DNA of 64,000 nucleotides from Promerops cafer (taxonomy: Eukaryota; Chordata; Aves; Passeriformes; Nectariniidae), in assembly GCA_013398275.1 (NCBI GenBank), contig VZSE01002180.1, positions 435,915 through 499,914 on the forward strand. The letters run 5' to 3'. The notes under the pieces are model-generated. The model was not told where the DNA came from. It worked only from the letters and a program-made list of their open reading frames with translations, and made no database searches. Of the stretch, positions 1 to 12,350 are shown piece by piece (within the stretch, counting starts at the first letter, position 1; every line of letters starts with the position of its first letter). Made by a program: the position numbers and the translations under genes.

Positions 1-2807
1 AATTTACTGGCAGGAATTTGTGGGATGCCTTTCCAAAACTACAGGAATACTGGTCTGGAGGCGTAAGCGTATTAAACCTCCGAACTCCCGTGATTCACAT
101 CCTTTCCTGATACCCATTAATGTTCCTGGCACCATTTTCAAATTACTATTTGGCAGATGGAGGACATGCTGCTAAGTGCTATGATTATGAGATTCATTAA
201 TATGGAAAGAATTACGCACATGCATTTGTAGTTGTACAGGCAGAAGAATTTACATCTGAGGTTTCCAAAGACACTGGATACTGAGGTGATACACTGAAGG
301 AAATGATACCAGAGGAAGATGAGATAAAATTTTTTGGAGAAGTTACATGAAGCAGTTTTACTTGATGAAATATTTGGTTTGGGGCTCACCTAGGTAGCAA
401 CAACTGGTAAGAACAGGTAGTGGTTCAGAACTGGATGGTCACTGCCAGTGGCAAAGCTTTTGGATGACAAAGACCAATTAGATCTGTGAGCAGAGCCCAG
501 AGCTACAAGAGAGGAGCATGAATGTGCCCATCCAAGTGGGCAACCATGCCACCATTACGTCTGGCATCTTACTGCTGATCAGGAGCTAACCAGCCAGGCT
601 TGGGAGATCAGCTACAGCAAATGTCACAGGGATTTGAAATGGGGAGATTTCTGCTCTGTCATGTCAAAAGCCTGGAAATGTGCAAGAGTTGGAGCTGGCT
701 TTAAGGGTTGTAAATGACAGACACACATACCCGGTCTTTTCCAGCAGGACCAGGTATTTTCTGTGGGTTTTCAGAGGCTGACTGATCACTATAAAATATT
801 CACTGAGAGTAATGGGAAGTGGAAAGGTCTGTGATGCTGTGTCTTTGTGAAAAAACAGGTCTGGGTGCTGGAATGGAGCGGGACTATTTGCTTCTAGAGA
901 ATGAACATTATAGTCCCTCTTCTTGTTCTGGGCATCTGGATTCAGTGTACGCTCTGTTTCCCTGGCCAAGGAGGCTCTTTGTTGGTGGTTTCAGCATGAA
1001 GGAAGAATTATTTAGCTTTGTGCAGAGTGGTTGCAGATGATCACTGGCATGTACTTCAAGAAGATGGATAGAAGGGAGGTGGTACTTCATGAGAAGGGTG
1101 GGTGTTTCTCATCATGATGTGCTTCATGTGATAAGTGCCTGCAGTTTTTCTGCACATCCATAAGAAGATTTCCTGAAGGAAATGCTGGAGGAGGAATGTG
1201 AGTGGGAGCAGGAGGAAGAAACTTAATGTTTTAGGCAGATGGGGAAAGCAAAATGACCAAAATAATCATGATCACAACATACTGGATGTTTGGTGTGCTG
1301 AGGACAGAGAGTGATTTTTGGCCTATGAATGCATTGTAACCAGGGAAATGTCTTGCTCTTTGGAGTATTGATAGTGTGTGGGCATGATCTGTCATTTAGG
1401 GGTTGAGCGGGATCTACGTGACCTTTCCCAGTCAAATGCACCAAAATGAATTTGAGTGATGAAAGTAATAAAATGTGTTGAATAAAACCTCAAAGAGTAC
1501 AGTGAGGAAGCACACAAACAGAACAGCTGTGAGTGAGATGCCTCGTTGGACTAAGGACACACAGGATCACAGAAAGGTGCCAAAATGGGGCTGGCAGTAA
1601 TGAGAGCCCAAGGATGGTGCATGCCCTGGAGTTCCATGGGATTCTTCATGCCAAATCCTGTCTCCCCAGGTATTTGACTCTGCACTGCCCATCCTTCCTG
1701 GGCGCCTCATTCCCATTCTTTGGCAGCACCTCAGGAAATGCCATCTCCCCCTGTCTCTGTAGCTCCTCTGCTGGGATGCATTCTGCTGGGATGCCCTGGC
1801 ACAGATTTTCTCGCTTTTTTTTTCCCATTCAGGTACCTGTCAACCTCCCTGTACAGAATAATGCTTCTTTTCATGCAGGTTGCAGGCTACAAGTGCTAAG
1901 GGACATGATAAAACATCTAAGTGCTTATTGTCCATTCCCAGTTTCCATGGCAACCATGATAAAACGTTTCTTTTCCCAGGTTTCAGGAATGCCATTCATC
2001 TCCTTTCTTCCCACTCCTCAGTTCCCTTCATGAGGAGACAATGCTCCCTCTGCTTCCTCAAGGACAGACCGCTGTGGCAAAGGCTCAGTGCTGCCCACGC
2101 CTCCAGGACAGATGTTACAGGGCATGGGGCAGCACTGGGTAGCTGGTACATCGCCTTGTCCCAAACTCCCAAGACCCAAACACGTCTTGTCTGAAGATGC
2201 AGTTCACTCCAGAACCACACCAGGAGCCAGCTTAGCTCTCCTTGTGCCTGCAGGTGTGGGAAGGGGGAGCCAGCTCTCTCACAGAGGAGCATCTTTGCCT
2301 TGCAGGGGTGTGCTGTGCTATCTGGGCTTTGATTTCCCCTATACAGGACCTACAGAGCAGCACAAGTGCACTGCAAATTAACTGAGTTTCCCGAAGGTCT
2401 TCCTAAGCACTTCACAGCACCCTAAAATCTGCCTGCACCTTGTTCAGCCTTGGGAGCTCGGTTGCAGGAGCTCCGTGCTGACAGCTCATCTTCTTAATCA
2501 GCTGAGTGAAATAATGAGTTGGAGAACCTTTCCTAGACAGTTTTTCTGCCTGAGATGTATTACTGTTATATACACACTGTGTTCACAGTGTGCTTAACTA
2601 CTCAGTCAGTGTGGTGCTGGTCACTGAACCCTGCATTGTGTGGGCTGCTGCAGGGGCGCCGAGCTGAGCAAACCGCTGGCAACATGGGAGTGGGATGTGA
2701 GCCTGGATAACAGCTGCAGGGTGGTGGTAGAAGGCAGAAAACCTGCCAGTCTTGGGTGACTTCATTTTGAGTTGTGCAATGCATTTGGTGTCTTCTCTCG
2801 GTTAACA
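1..2807. other. Non-coding flank, no gene recognised
   Basis: Unique-looking avian sequence without a recognisable exon, RNA gene or transposon. A 13-base unit (tctgctgggatgc) occurs twice in tandem at 1767-1779 and 1782-1794. A 166-codon plus-strand frame at 1533-2033 has no family signature and overlaps frames on the other strand, so it is treated as chance. A small perfect inverted repeat near the right end is listed separately. Confidence 0.6.
2573..2592. repeat. Perfect 9-bp inverted repeat
   Basis: Arms cacactgtg and cacagtgtg are exact reverse complements separated by tt. It could form a very short hairpin or act as a symmetric protein-binding site. No function can be inferred from sequence alone, and a palindrome of this size is expected occasionally by chance. 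Confidence 0.6.
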
Positions 2808-3067
2808 AGTGAAAGGACAAGAGGAAATGGCCTTAAGTTGCACCAGGAAGAGGTTTAGATTGGATATTGGGAAACATTTCTCACTGAAAGGGTGGTCAAG
2901 CACTGGAATGGGCTGCCCAGAAAAGTGGTGGAGTCACCATCCCTGGAAGTGTTCAGGAAACAGGTACTTGGAAACATGGCTTAGTGGTGAATACAGTGGT
3001 GATGGGTTACTGGTGGGACTTCATGATCTTACAGGTCTTTTCCAACCTTAATCATTTTGGGATTCTA
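2808..3067 (+). mobile_element. CR1 LINE, 3' fragment, plus orientation
   Basis: This is a 5'-truncated CR1 non-LTR retrotransposon. What is seen: the conserved 3' UTR progression (agaggaaatggcc..., 'agattggatattgggaaaca', 'ctggaatgggctgcccag', 'ccatccctggaagt', 'ttttccaacctta') ending in a degenerate 'attctatg' tail at about 3060-3067. What is known: CR1 inserts are usually short 3' ends made by incomplete target-primed reverse transcription. No reverse-transcriptase coding part is retained, so the copy is inactive. Confidence 0.93.
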
Positions 3068-3513
3068 TGTACAGGAGGAAAGAGGGTTGAATGTGAAGCA
3101 AATAAGGAGTCAATACCTGGAGAACAGAGGTTTTATATATTATCCTAGTATTTGAATACATATTGTACAGTTTACTTGTATTTATACTTATCTGCTATTG
3201 GAGGCTGTCTCTGTACCAGGTTTGATGAAGCTCTTCTCAAGGCATTTGAATGCATGGCTGAAATCTGGTAGGTCTCTGCCCATCACTGGTTTCCTCTGCT
3301 AGTGTGGCAGATCCTGGGGCGCTTCAAAAATAAGATGCTGGAGGTAAATTTTGTCTTGTTCCTCACTGGCAACAGGGTGATTCTGGGAAAAGAGTCTGTC
3401 CCACCACTGTCCTATCTGGCAGCATAATTTGTTCAGCACACTAATAATGTCAGGGAAGTTACCTGCAGGAATATTGTCCAGCCCCTCATAAGCTGAATAA
3501 AGAGTGGGACCAC

Positions 3514-3533
3514 TGCCTGCCTGCCTGCCTGCC
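3514..3533. repeat. (TGCC)5 microsatellite
   Basis: Five uninterrupted copies of tgcc. It is a short tetranucleotide array and possibly length-polymorphic. Confidence 0.9.
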
Positions 3534-6500
3534 AGAGTGGTCTTGCCTTCCTGCAGCACTGCACTGGCTCCAGGAGAGCCATCTCTTCCCTGTGGCTCTC
3601 CTTGTCCTCCTCTCCAGATGGAGACTGAATGTGCAGCTCTGGAGAGGCAGCCTCACCAGGCCCTGCAGGGTGCACAGGGCAGCTGTGCAGTGCTGCTAAA
3701 CCAACATGCTGCTCTCAAGCACTGGGAAATGACAGCACCAGAGAGCTGGCACCTAGTTAAGGTGTTGCTGGAGCTGTGGTGTGCTCACATGGTACCAAGG
3801 AGGTCAGTCCTGATAAGGAGCAATCACTTGGTTAATGTTTGGAAACGTAGCATAGATGGCAATGTTAGTACCAGAGCTGGCAGAAGATCAGGAATTCCAA
3901 AAGGAACTTTTTTCTTGCTTCCCCCTCCCTCTGAGTTTCAGGAAATTGGGGCCAGACCCTTAAGCTCAAGGCTTCTTAGTCCAGGAAAAGACTTTCCAAA
4001 TACATCTTTCTGATTCCCCAGTTTGCAGCATCCCCAGCCCAGGGATGTTAGGGATCCAGAGGAAGGCACCCCAGAGCCTTGGCTGAACCTAACTCATTCT
4101 ATACGAGACATTCAAGTGCTGAAGAAAGCAGCTGCTGGCCTGGAACTTTGCTGGAAAGTTTCCAGCCAACCCCAGTTTGAAATGAGCCTTCAGGAGCCCT
4201 TCAGGAGCCCAAATGGCTTCACTGGGAATTCAACCAGCACCTGTTCATGGAGGTTTCTTATGGGTCCTTTGGCATGAGCAAACAAAAGGCCCCAGGTGCT
4301 GGCCATCATTTATGCTCTTTAGACGTTGTCTTCCTCCCTGCCCTGGTGCCAGCCAGTGCACTGAGGACTGTTCCCAAATACAAGGCAGGGAGGAATAGAC
4401 TGCACCAGATTCAGCACTATCCTCTCCACACAGTGCCATACTTTTTCCATAGCCCGATTTTCACAGAAATAAAATATCACCCTGCTCAACTGCAATACTA
4501 TTTCAGACACTTAGAAGTGGGGGGAAAAACAAAATAAAAAGATAATTCTAAGAATACTGTATTAAGTCCATAGGGACAGCACAGGGGGTCAGATGAGACC
4601 CAGAATCAGAGGTACTATGGGCTAGAAATGGCTAATCTGTGCCACTTGGCTTCAGAGGCAGAGAATGGTCCCTGTTTTGATTTCTTTCTTTATTTCAGAC
4701 CTAGACCAGCCAGCAAATTTGATATGGAAGTGAGCAGCATGAGGACATCAGGCACTTTTTGTGCAAACTAATTTAGTCCCTCTGGTGTAACATCTCCTTA
4801 ATAAAGGTTTAGTGGAACCAACAGGAGGTACAGAGGTGTTGTTTTGCTTGCCTAACAGGCTCATAAGGATGCTCAGGGTGAAGTATGCTACATTAGAGGT
4901 TCTTCAAATTGCCAAGATGACCAAAATCCTGAGAGCTGCACAGCTCCTCTGTACATAGTGATGGTCATTTCAGTGGTGGTGTTATAGACAGTCCATAATT
5001 TGCGTACTTCCCCGCTGTGGGACACTTACTACATGGATTTATCCCCTAGATATTCAGTGTACAGAGTGGGGAGTGGGTGTGATCCAAGATTGGAGGATAT
5101 TAACTGACATTAATTTGGATTTTCACTCCTCTAGTTTACAAGTAGCTCATTGGAAATGAGCCTGAGATCCTTAGGTTTGTTTAAGTAAAGGTATTAGAAA
5201 AAGGATTTCAAGAAAAGGGCTAAAGAAGGGGTTGGTTACACAACTAATTCCACATCATAGCCATGAGCATCTAATCTATCTCCCAGCCATTCCTATTACA
5301 TCTAAATAGACCTGTTGTAATGAAGCATTGAGAGGTGAAAGAGGGGGTTAATGTACTACTCTGTCACTGCTGAAGGTATAATTTACAATTTGATGTTGGA
5401 GGTCACACATTAAAATAAGCATGGTTGTCTCAGCTGATTCTTCAGGGCATGTCCAATGCTGAATTTTCCTGAAATCTGCAGATTTTTGCATTTGTTAAAA
5501 ATCTGCATAAATTATATTGAGAGAGGAGATTGTAATGAACCTGTTATGCAGGCAAAACAACACATTTGTATCTCTTGCTTTTATTTAACACTGTACCCTT
5601 TTTACCTGGGGTTTACCTTTCTGGTGTGATCTGTTTTCCCCCTCTCAGATAAAGCAAAGTAATAGCTACCCAGGGGCCAGTGAAATACATGAGTGGGGCT
5701 GAGTTGGAAAGGGAAGCCCTACAGATATGCTGGTCTGGGCCAATGAGCAAGGTGAGCAGATTAGGCTATATAAATATTTAAAGAGCTGTAATTAGGACTA
5801 ACATGGTCGTGCTCTCAAGGTTCATTATTATACATGCACATGGCAGAAAAGCAACTAATCGTGATCTTTCTCCAATTGCTTTTTCTTATGTTTTTGACAG
5901 AGTGTTTTTTACTCCCTAAGGTGTTCCTGGCTGGCACTGTGTCCCTGGGAGGGGACAGGAGATTCGTCATGGCTTTCTGTGAGACCAGGAAAAAGTCCCA
6001 GGAAGCTTTCCTAACAAAGCAAGGGGGAGATGTTTTCTCCCTCGCAGGCATCACCCTGTGCTGCTAGGATCTGGGGCAAGGAAACAGAGGTTTCCCTGCC
6101 TGGTGAAAGCTCTCAGCCAAAGCCCAGCAGGACTTGAGGAGCCCTTACTGAGGACACTATGTGTCCCAGTGTCACAGTCACACAAACACCCTCCTCCTGC
6201 TGGGATGACTCCAGCTCATCCTTGGCTTCAAGACCATGTATTTGTGGCTGCAAGGCTCAGCTGTTACAACTGTCCTGGAGGCATGCAATCTCACAAGCTA
6301 AAAACACTCCAGTTGATACAAAGCACAATATCCTATTTGCCTAGCAACACACGTTTCCATGAACACCTCACACCATGAGGCTCGCTGTTGCCTCAATGCT
6401 CTTTAAGGGAGCCTAATGCAAGGTCTCCTTCTGGGATGGAGGTGACAGTGACACAAGGGCCAGCGGGACAGCCCATGGGCTGGGCTACCATGGCAGCCGT

Positions 6501-7106
6501 CCTGGGTTTTATGCTCCTTGCAGTGCAGCTGGAGCTCACCCCCTTAGTGCCAGCACCTCTAGGCAGGGAGAGCACAGCAGGCCAGTCACTGAAGGAGAGT
6601 TGCCTTCTCCTCCAGGAGAGCACTGAGCTGTCTTCCCCAGGAGAAGTGGGTGAGTGAGTGTCAGAGCTTTTTTCCAGATTGCCCACAAACAGACCCTTAC
6701 GTTGGGTGGGGAACATACCTACAAATTTTGTTTGCAGCATCCCATGTGGGGCTGCTCTTGGTGGGGACCAGCCTCTTCAGGGTTGGTGGTGTGGGTCAGG
6801 GCTCAAGGCATACACACCCACCACATTTTTAGACCTGCAGCTTTTCCAGCATTTTAATTATGTGTTTGTGCCCCTTCCCACTATGCACACAGGTCAGTTT
6901 GGATGACATTTCCATTGGGAAAGACTTACTGGTCATCTGACTCAAGAGGAAGACAGAAAGAAGGAGGTGGAGTAGAAGGGAACATATTCCCAGAGAGTTG
7001 GGAAGCTGGTGAGCACACCTGGGCTGCACTGGCCAGCAGCCTGCACCCAAATACACTTCTCTGGAAGTGGCCTCAGAACAAGAAAACTCACATAAAAGCA
7101 CGGGGG

Positions 7107-7187
7107 AGAAAAAAAAAGGAAAAAAAATGAAAAGGAAAACAAACAAGGAAAAAAAATATTAAAAGGAAAACAAGAAAGGAAAAAAGG
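7107..7187. repeat. A-rich purine low-complexity tract
   Basis: Almost pure A/G with runs of up to nine A, interspersed with gg and an occasional c or t (pattern gaaaaaaaagg, aaaaggaaaac repeated). The block aaaaggaaaac occurs twice (about 7130 and 7156), suggesting local slippage duplication. No transposon body adjoins it that would make it a poly-A tail. Confidence 0.85.
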
Positions 7188-9360
7188 TTGTTTGCTGCCC
7201 TGCTCTTCCCTACAGCTAAATTAATTGGGTCTTACTCCTGCCGTCTGTATGCCGGCAGTACTCCCACAGCACTAACTTTAATAGGAGTGCAGATTGCAGG
7301 ATCAGGCCCACAGTGTCTTGGAAAAGATGAATAATAATCACTACGTGGAGAAATACTGCAGTTTGCAACTCAAAGAACACTTTAAATCTGCTTAGCAATT
7401 TGTAACGCCCACAGTAGCACACTGTGTAAAGCTGCAGTTATGAGACAAATCACTTTTCCATTAAGCACGGCTCCAGGACGTGCCTTATGGCAGCACACAG
7501 GGAGCAGCGAGGGATGGAGGGGAGGGGAACGCTGTGCATGAGGTGGTGCAAGAAGCCAAGAGGTTTGCTTTTTCCAGCAGCAGCTGTGTTGTCCCTTTAC
7601 GGTTATTTTCTGGGCTCGCAGCAATTAATCCCCATAGAGCCTGACTCCAATGTCCATCCATCTGCAGACCGTTGTGCCGCCTCTCACATCTAACCATCTC
7701 TCAGTACTGATGACTTTCCTTCAACAGCAAGCCTGGAAACAGCAAATTATATGAATTTTTTTCAAATTACAGTATTTTTCCCAAGTCCAGATCTCAGTGT
7801 TGTTTGATGAAGTCTGACCTGGCCACCCAATGTTCTGCCAGCAGTTATCTGACCTCACCTCTGCCTGAAACATCACTCTGCCAAGCCAAAACACAACAGT
7901 GGCACTATGAAAGCTCATTTTAAGGGCCTTCCTCTTTCTTACTTAAGCCTTTAAAATCCTGCTGATCTTCTGGAGGCACAGAACATCTCCAGATGCAGTC
8001 TGTCCTCATTTGACTTGGGGCTGTTTCACACTAGCAGGAGGCACTGAGCTGCTTGGGGCAGGTGTGACAGGTCCCAGTCTTGGCCACCACAAACTGGTTT
8101 AACTGGTAGATTTAACCCACCCTTGCCAGCTCTGACCCTTTTGTTCCCTAACTCCTCCACACTGTCCAGTTATAATTCGATGAGTACCAGGTGATGACAA
8201 AAAGCAGAGGCAGCACCTGAACCACAACCGTCAGTGGCAGGAAGCCACTTGAGCAAATTCTTCACCGAAGGCTTGGGCAGGGCTGGCTCTGAGGTGCCAT
8301 GAGAGCAGAGTGGGCTGCTGAGCACAGATCTCTACTGAGAAAAAAGACCTTGGACACACTGGAAATAGAAGTGTGGTTTGAAATGCAGGGAGAAGGAGGA
8401 CAGTGAGCTATCTTGAAGCATCTACACAAAAGTACAATGACATTTAAGCCTGTCGAGGCCAGTGAGGAGACTGGGGCAGACTGGGGAATTAGACAAAACA
8501 GCCAGGGTCTCAGTGCAAGCTTTTATCTCATTCTTAGAGAAGGTGTTTGGAGACCTTGAATGAGGAAAAAAGGGTAGCAAGATAAACAGAGCAGGCAGCT
8601 GAATCCCTCAAGATTTTAAAACAATGATCAAAGGAAAATGCAAATGAGGAACCTGTCCCCAGAAAGTCAGAGGAAAAAAGATTCCTAGCTCAGTGGTGGG
8701 AATCAGGTATTACAAGAGGTATTTCAGCTCCTCCAGGGAATCCAGCCTGTCCCACACCAGGAAAGCATGTTTGTGCTGTAGGGAGAATATGGGCAAGGCT
8801 TAACAGATAGGCCAAGTTTCCTTCTGCCTGGATTATGGGAAATGCTGCAAGTCCCAAGTGCTGGATGTAGGATGGCATGGAAGATATGTGAAAAATAAGG
8901 TATTATATGTAAAGGAAAAATTATTCTTGGCAAGGATGGTTAAATGATGACACACAAGTCAAACTTCCCCAGTTTTCTCTCAGACTGGGGTCTGTGCTGC
9001 CATTGTGAATGTGAGGGATTCTACCAGCCACTGAGCAATGCATCTCCACTTCCAACAGAGCAAAAGAACCTCTCTACTTTTTGCAAGCAGTCAGATATTT
9101 TTGCTTTACATCCCGGCTCAAGATAAGTTTTACTGCTGGGTTTGGATAGTGATGGGAAGAAGCAAGAACGTTTCATACACTCAAGGTCTCTTTGCAGACT
9201 TCATCCTGCCAGCCTCAGGAGACAGTGTTTGGCCATTATGTGTTTCAAGAGTAATCCCTAGGTCATGAACCCTATAGCCATGACTCAGAGCAGAAGCTAG
9301 CTAGGGAAATAAAAATTAAATTAAACCCAAAAAATAAAAGTGGAAAAGAAAAGTCACACA

Positions 9361-9540
9361 CAGAATTACAGAATCACTAGGTTGGAAGAGACCTTCAAGA
9401 TCGAGTCCAACCCATGCCCTAACACCTCAACTAAACCATGGCACCGAGTGCCACTTTTTAAACACATCCAGGGATGGTAACTCCACCACCTCCCCAGGCA
9501 GGCAATTCCAGTACTACTTCCAATAATCCCATGACACAGG
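9361..9540 (-). mobile_element. CR1 LINE, 3' fragment, minus orientation
   Basis: Read on the plus strand this is the reverse complement of a CR1 3' end: 'cagaatcac', 'ggttggaagagacc', 'ttcaagatcgagtccaaccc', then 'ccatggcaccgagtgcc' and 'cacatccagggatggtaact'. The 3' terminus is therefore at the left. It is a truncated, inactive copy. The right-hand boundary is uncertain by about 30 bases. Confidence 0.92.
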
Positions 9541-11329
9541 CTAGTCCTCAGTGACACCAGGGGCAACATCTGATTTTAAGCTGGTCATGCCTTGCTTATT
9601 GAAGCCTGGCCAGGGTGCCTTACCTTGCAGCTGCCAGTCACCCAAGGCTAAATACTCCAAACACGTCACATTTGATCATTATTTCTTCAGAAGTACCTTG
9701 AGGTTTCCCTAGAGGACAAAGAGCCTACAGAACTGAATATCATGTGCACAAAATATACCGCCCCGCCTCCATCATCACAGTGAAATTTCCCATCTCTTTT
9801 CTCCCTTGACCCACATTTTTGTAGCAGAGCGGGTGCTTTTAAATGAAGGGAAGAAAATGAGGAGCAGCTGTTTGATGGCTACTGAACAGCCTGGGATGGC
9901 AGTAGCAGCCCCGGCTGAGAAGGATTAATGGGCAGCATGCACATGAGGAGGTCAGAGGTGGCAAATAAATGCCATTTATCAGGGAGTTACAGAAATAAAG
10001 GAATGAATCACATTGCTCGCATCACTATAGATGAGGTATAAATAGAGTTAATCAGCACTGAAAGCATATTAACTCAAGGAGAATTATTCATGCACTGCAG
10101 GTGTTTTCCCAATCTCTGTCCATGGAAGTAATGAGTGAGAGAAGTAATTGGTGTCCAGCCCATCTCTAGCCAGCAGCTATTGCACCTTCTGGACTGAATT
10201 AATCTTCCAAATTGCTATGCTGCTTTACAACACATATTTCAACATAATGATCTTTTACTTATTATTATTTTTGGTAGCTTGTGAGTTATAGAGATTGATA
10301 GCATCCTTTGCAAAAGAAATAATGAACCCAAGGGGAACTGATAATTCATTGAACTTTTGAACTGCCTCCGAGTCACCTCTCTGGGACTTGAAAATTATGA
10401 TGTATTATTTATTCAGCTGTAACTGTACCTCTCTCAGTGTGGTAAGAAGCTTTGGGAGAGTAATAACAACACAGGCCCTGTACACTTTCCCTCAGCACTT
10501 GCTAGACAGAGCCTGCTACTAATTTGCCTTTCAATAGGGGCTGTATTTTACCTCTGTAGCCACTTTTCAGAACAACAATTTCTGTGTGTCGGTTTCAGTG
10601 CAGACTCAAGATTCTCCCTCACTCTGGTCAGCTGAGCTGCTGCTTCCCAGCTGTAGCACAGGAGGTGTTTCAGAGCCCTCACAGGGAGGTTCACAGGCAC
10701 TGCTGTCCTCCCTGCTCCCTGGGCCAACACCACCTCTTTCCACAGGCATCAGTAATACAAGAACAGATCTCCAAATAAGTGGATGTACCTCCTCTGGGAC
10801 CAGATCTCCCCCTGAAAGGTGCTCAGCTCTGTAACCAGACTCAGAAAAAGGCTTAAACAGAGGCTTAACACAAGCATGTGCTCACCTTCCTTGGGAGCTT
10901 AGAGCTCAGAGGATCATCCCTGGGTAATTCCAAGGCCCCTTTTATTTCCCTGTGAAGTTACGAGGTGAAGACTTCAGGGGGTGCTGAGAAAGCAGCTTTC
11001 ATCCACACCATCAACGCTGAGTCTTCTCACCCTCTCCTCCTCATCCTCCCTCCGTGGTGTCAGGGAAGATGCTGGCTTTAGGGCAGATGATGGGACCATC
11101 CCCAACCCTTTGGCCCCTGAACCGGGAGCGGGGCCACGGCGACAGGGCTGAGATGACGCCACTTCGCAATGGCAAAGGCCCGTTTCTCTGAACATCTGAA
11201 GCAGAGCAGCAGGAGGAAGAGGGGCGAGCACCAGAGGCATCCACCTGTGCCCCTTATGTCAGGTTTAGCCTTTGACGGCAAAGGTTACCTACCAAATGTC
11301 TCCCTGGGGTGTGTAAATGTGTTGTTAAC
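9541..11329. other. Non-coding, AT-rich, possibly conserved block
   Basis: No exon is supported. Roughly 9950-10330 is AT-rich, CpG-poor and dense in TAAT/ATTA homeodomain cores (for example 'attaatcttcc', 'gagttaatcagc', 'tattaactc'). That texture is often seen in vertebrate conserved non-coding elements, but conservation cannot be judged here. The last few hundred bases rise in GC toward the CpG island. Confidence 0.4.
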
Positions 11330-11645
11330 CCTTCGAGGGCCAACCGCAGCTGCGCAGGCGGTGGCTGGCGCGGTGTGGCGAGCCGCGGGATGCGAGGGTC
11401 CGGATACCCCGCGGAGCCTCCGCGCATCCTCCCCGCGATCGCCGGGCCGGGCACGGGGCTCCGCGGCGGCGGAGACGCCTTTGCTTTTCTCCTGGCTCCC
11501 TCTCGTGGGCCTTCCCGAACAGCACAACTCCGGCCGCCTCGCAGCCCCTGCCTCGGGAACCCCCGCCCCGGACCCCGCTGCCCTCCCGGCCGTCCTGCAG
11601 CCCCGGTGGATGGGCTCCACAACTGGAGTTTGGGTGCGGCACGCG
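11330..11645. promoter_or_regulatory. CpG island 1 (candidate promoter)
   Basis: CpG density jumps above background: nine CpG dinucleotides fall in 11341-11400 alone, and CpG-rich sequence continues to about 11590, with ccgcgg and gggccgggc blocks. Such islands in vertebrates usually mark unmethylated promoters or first exons. Open frames of 110-167 codons run through in several frames on both strands, which is expected in GC-rich DNA and gives no strand information. No TATA box or convincing splice donor was identified, so direction is unknown. Confidence 0.75.
11497..11508 (-). promoter_or_regulatory. CTCF-like site within CpG island 1
   Basis: The plus-strand text tccctctcgtgg matches the reverse of the CTCF core (GCCMYCTRSTGG) at ten of twelve positions, with mismatches at the first base and the R position. 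It lies inside the island. This is a motif match only. Confidence 0.35.
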
Positions 11646-11879
11646 GCTGCCAGGCAAAAGGCAGCAGTTTGAGTTTTCCAGGGTGTGTTGGCTTCACAGC
11701 TGTGTTCGTGTCCCCAGCAAGAGGCGTTTAATGCTCCTGCCTTCATGACTTGGCACCAGTTTCAAGGACAGGTGTGCTTTCTCCCAAGCAAAAAGATCGT
11801 TCACAGTCGTCGCTTCTCTGCCCTTTACTGCATTTCCTCAAGCTGAAGTCTGCAGTAGCTGTATTGCTGGAGATGTTGC

Positions 11880-12350
11880 TGCAATTCCTTTCGCTGTCGC
11901 TACCCTCTCTCCCGTGGGATTGAGCCTGCTTGTCCCTGTGGCATCCTCCATCTACCCTGCAACCTGGTTTAAATCTTCATCTAAGTCTTCAGCTTGCAAC
12001 ACTTTCAGAGAGCTGTCACCTTCCTCCTTGTTCCCAGCCTGTCTGCGAGCTCCTCTGCCCCTTCTTCACCCACTTCACCCCAGCTTTCACCTCCCTTTTC
12101 ACCAGCCATGACCCTACGCCTGCTTGACAGCCCTTTCCCCTCTCTTGCTTCTCTCCAGACACCTTCCCAGCTGTTCTCTGCCAGTGCACTGTCAGCACTG
12201 CTGTCTGATTCTGCCAGCTCACCTCTTCCTTTCATCCCTGTGAAGCCAAAATACCTGAAAATGTGCTCATTGTCCTTCACTCCTCTCTTTTATTCTTTCC
12301 CCTCATGTTTTCATGTTTCAGTCCCAGCTGTATCCCTTACTCCATGACTC
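11880..12350. repeat. Pyrimidine-rich segment
   Basis: The plus strand is strongly C/T-biased for about 450 bases (ccttcctccttg, cccctcttgcttctctcc, ctcctctcttttattctttcccctc). Stops are depleted on both strands, which explains the cluster of overlapping 65-117-codon frames here. It is not a simple repeat. It may be a transcribed-strand asymmetry, an old degraded tract or chance. Confidence 0.5.

Larger units (their letters stand above)
3068..9360. other. Non-coding region, no gene recognised
   Basis: About 6.3 kb without a supported exon. It contains a TGCC tetranucleotide run, an A-rich low-complexity block near 7.1 kb and an octamer-like ATGCAAAT at 8638-8645. Several 60-170-codon open frames overlap on both strands, the largest being 3504-4013 plus. 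None has a domain signature or a good splice context, and they are regarded as chance. Confidence 0.55.

Noticed and set aside
3504..4013. 169-codon plus-strand frame beginning near the TGCC repeat
   Set aside because: Proline/cysteine-rich start from the repeat, overlapping minus-strand frames and no family resemblance.
8638..8645. Isolated octamer ATGCAAAT, and another at 52463-52470
   Set aside because: Single 8-base matches are expected by chance in AT-rich DNA and have no supporting neighbours.
11169..11746. Cluster of 110-167-codon frames on both strands
   Set aside because: High GC in the CpG island removes stop codons in all frames; no frame stands out as coding.
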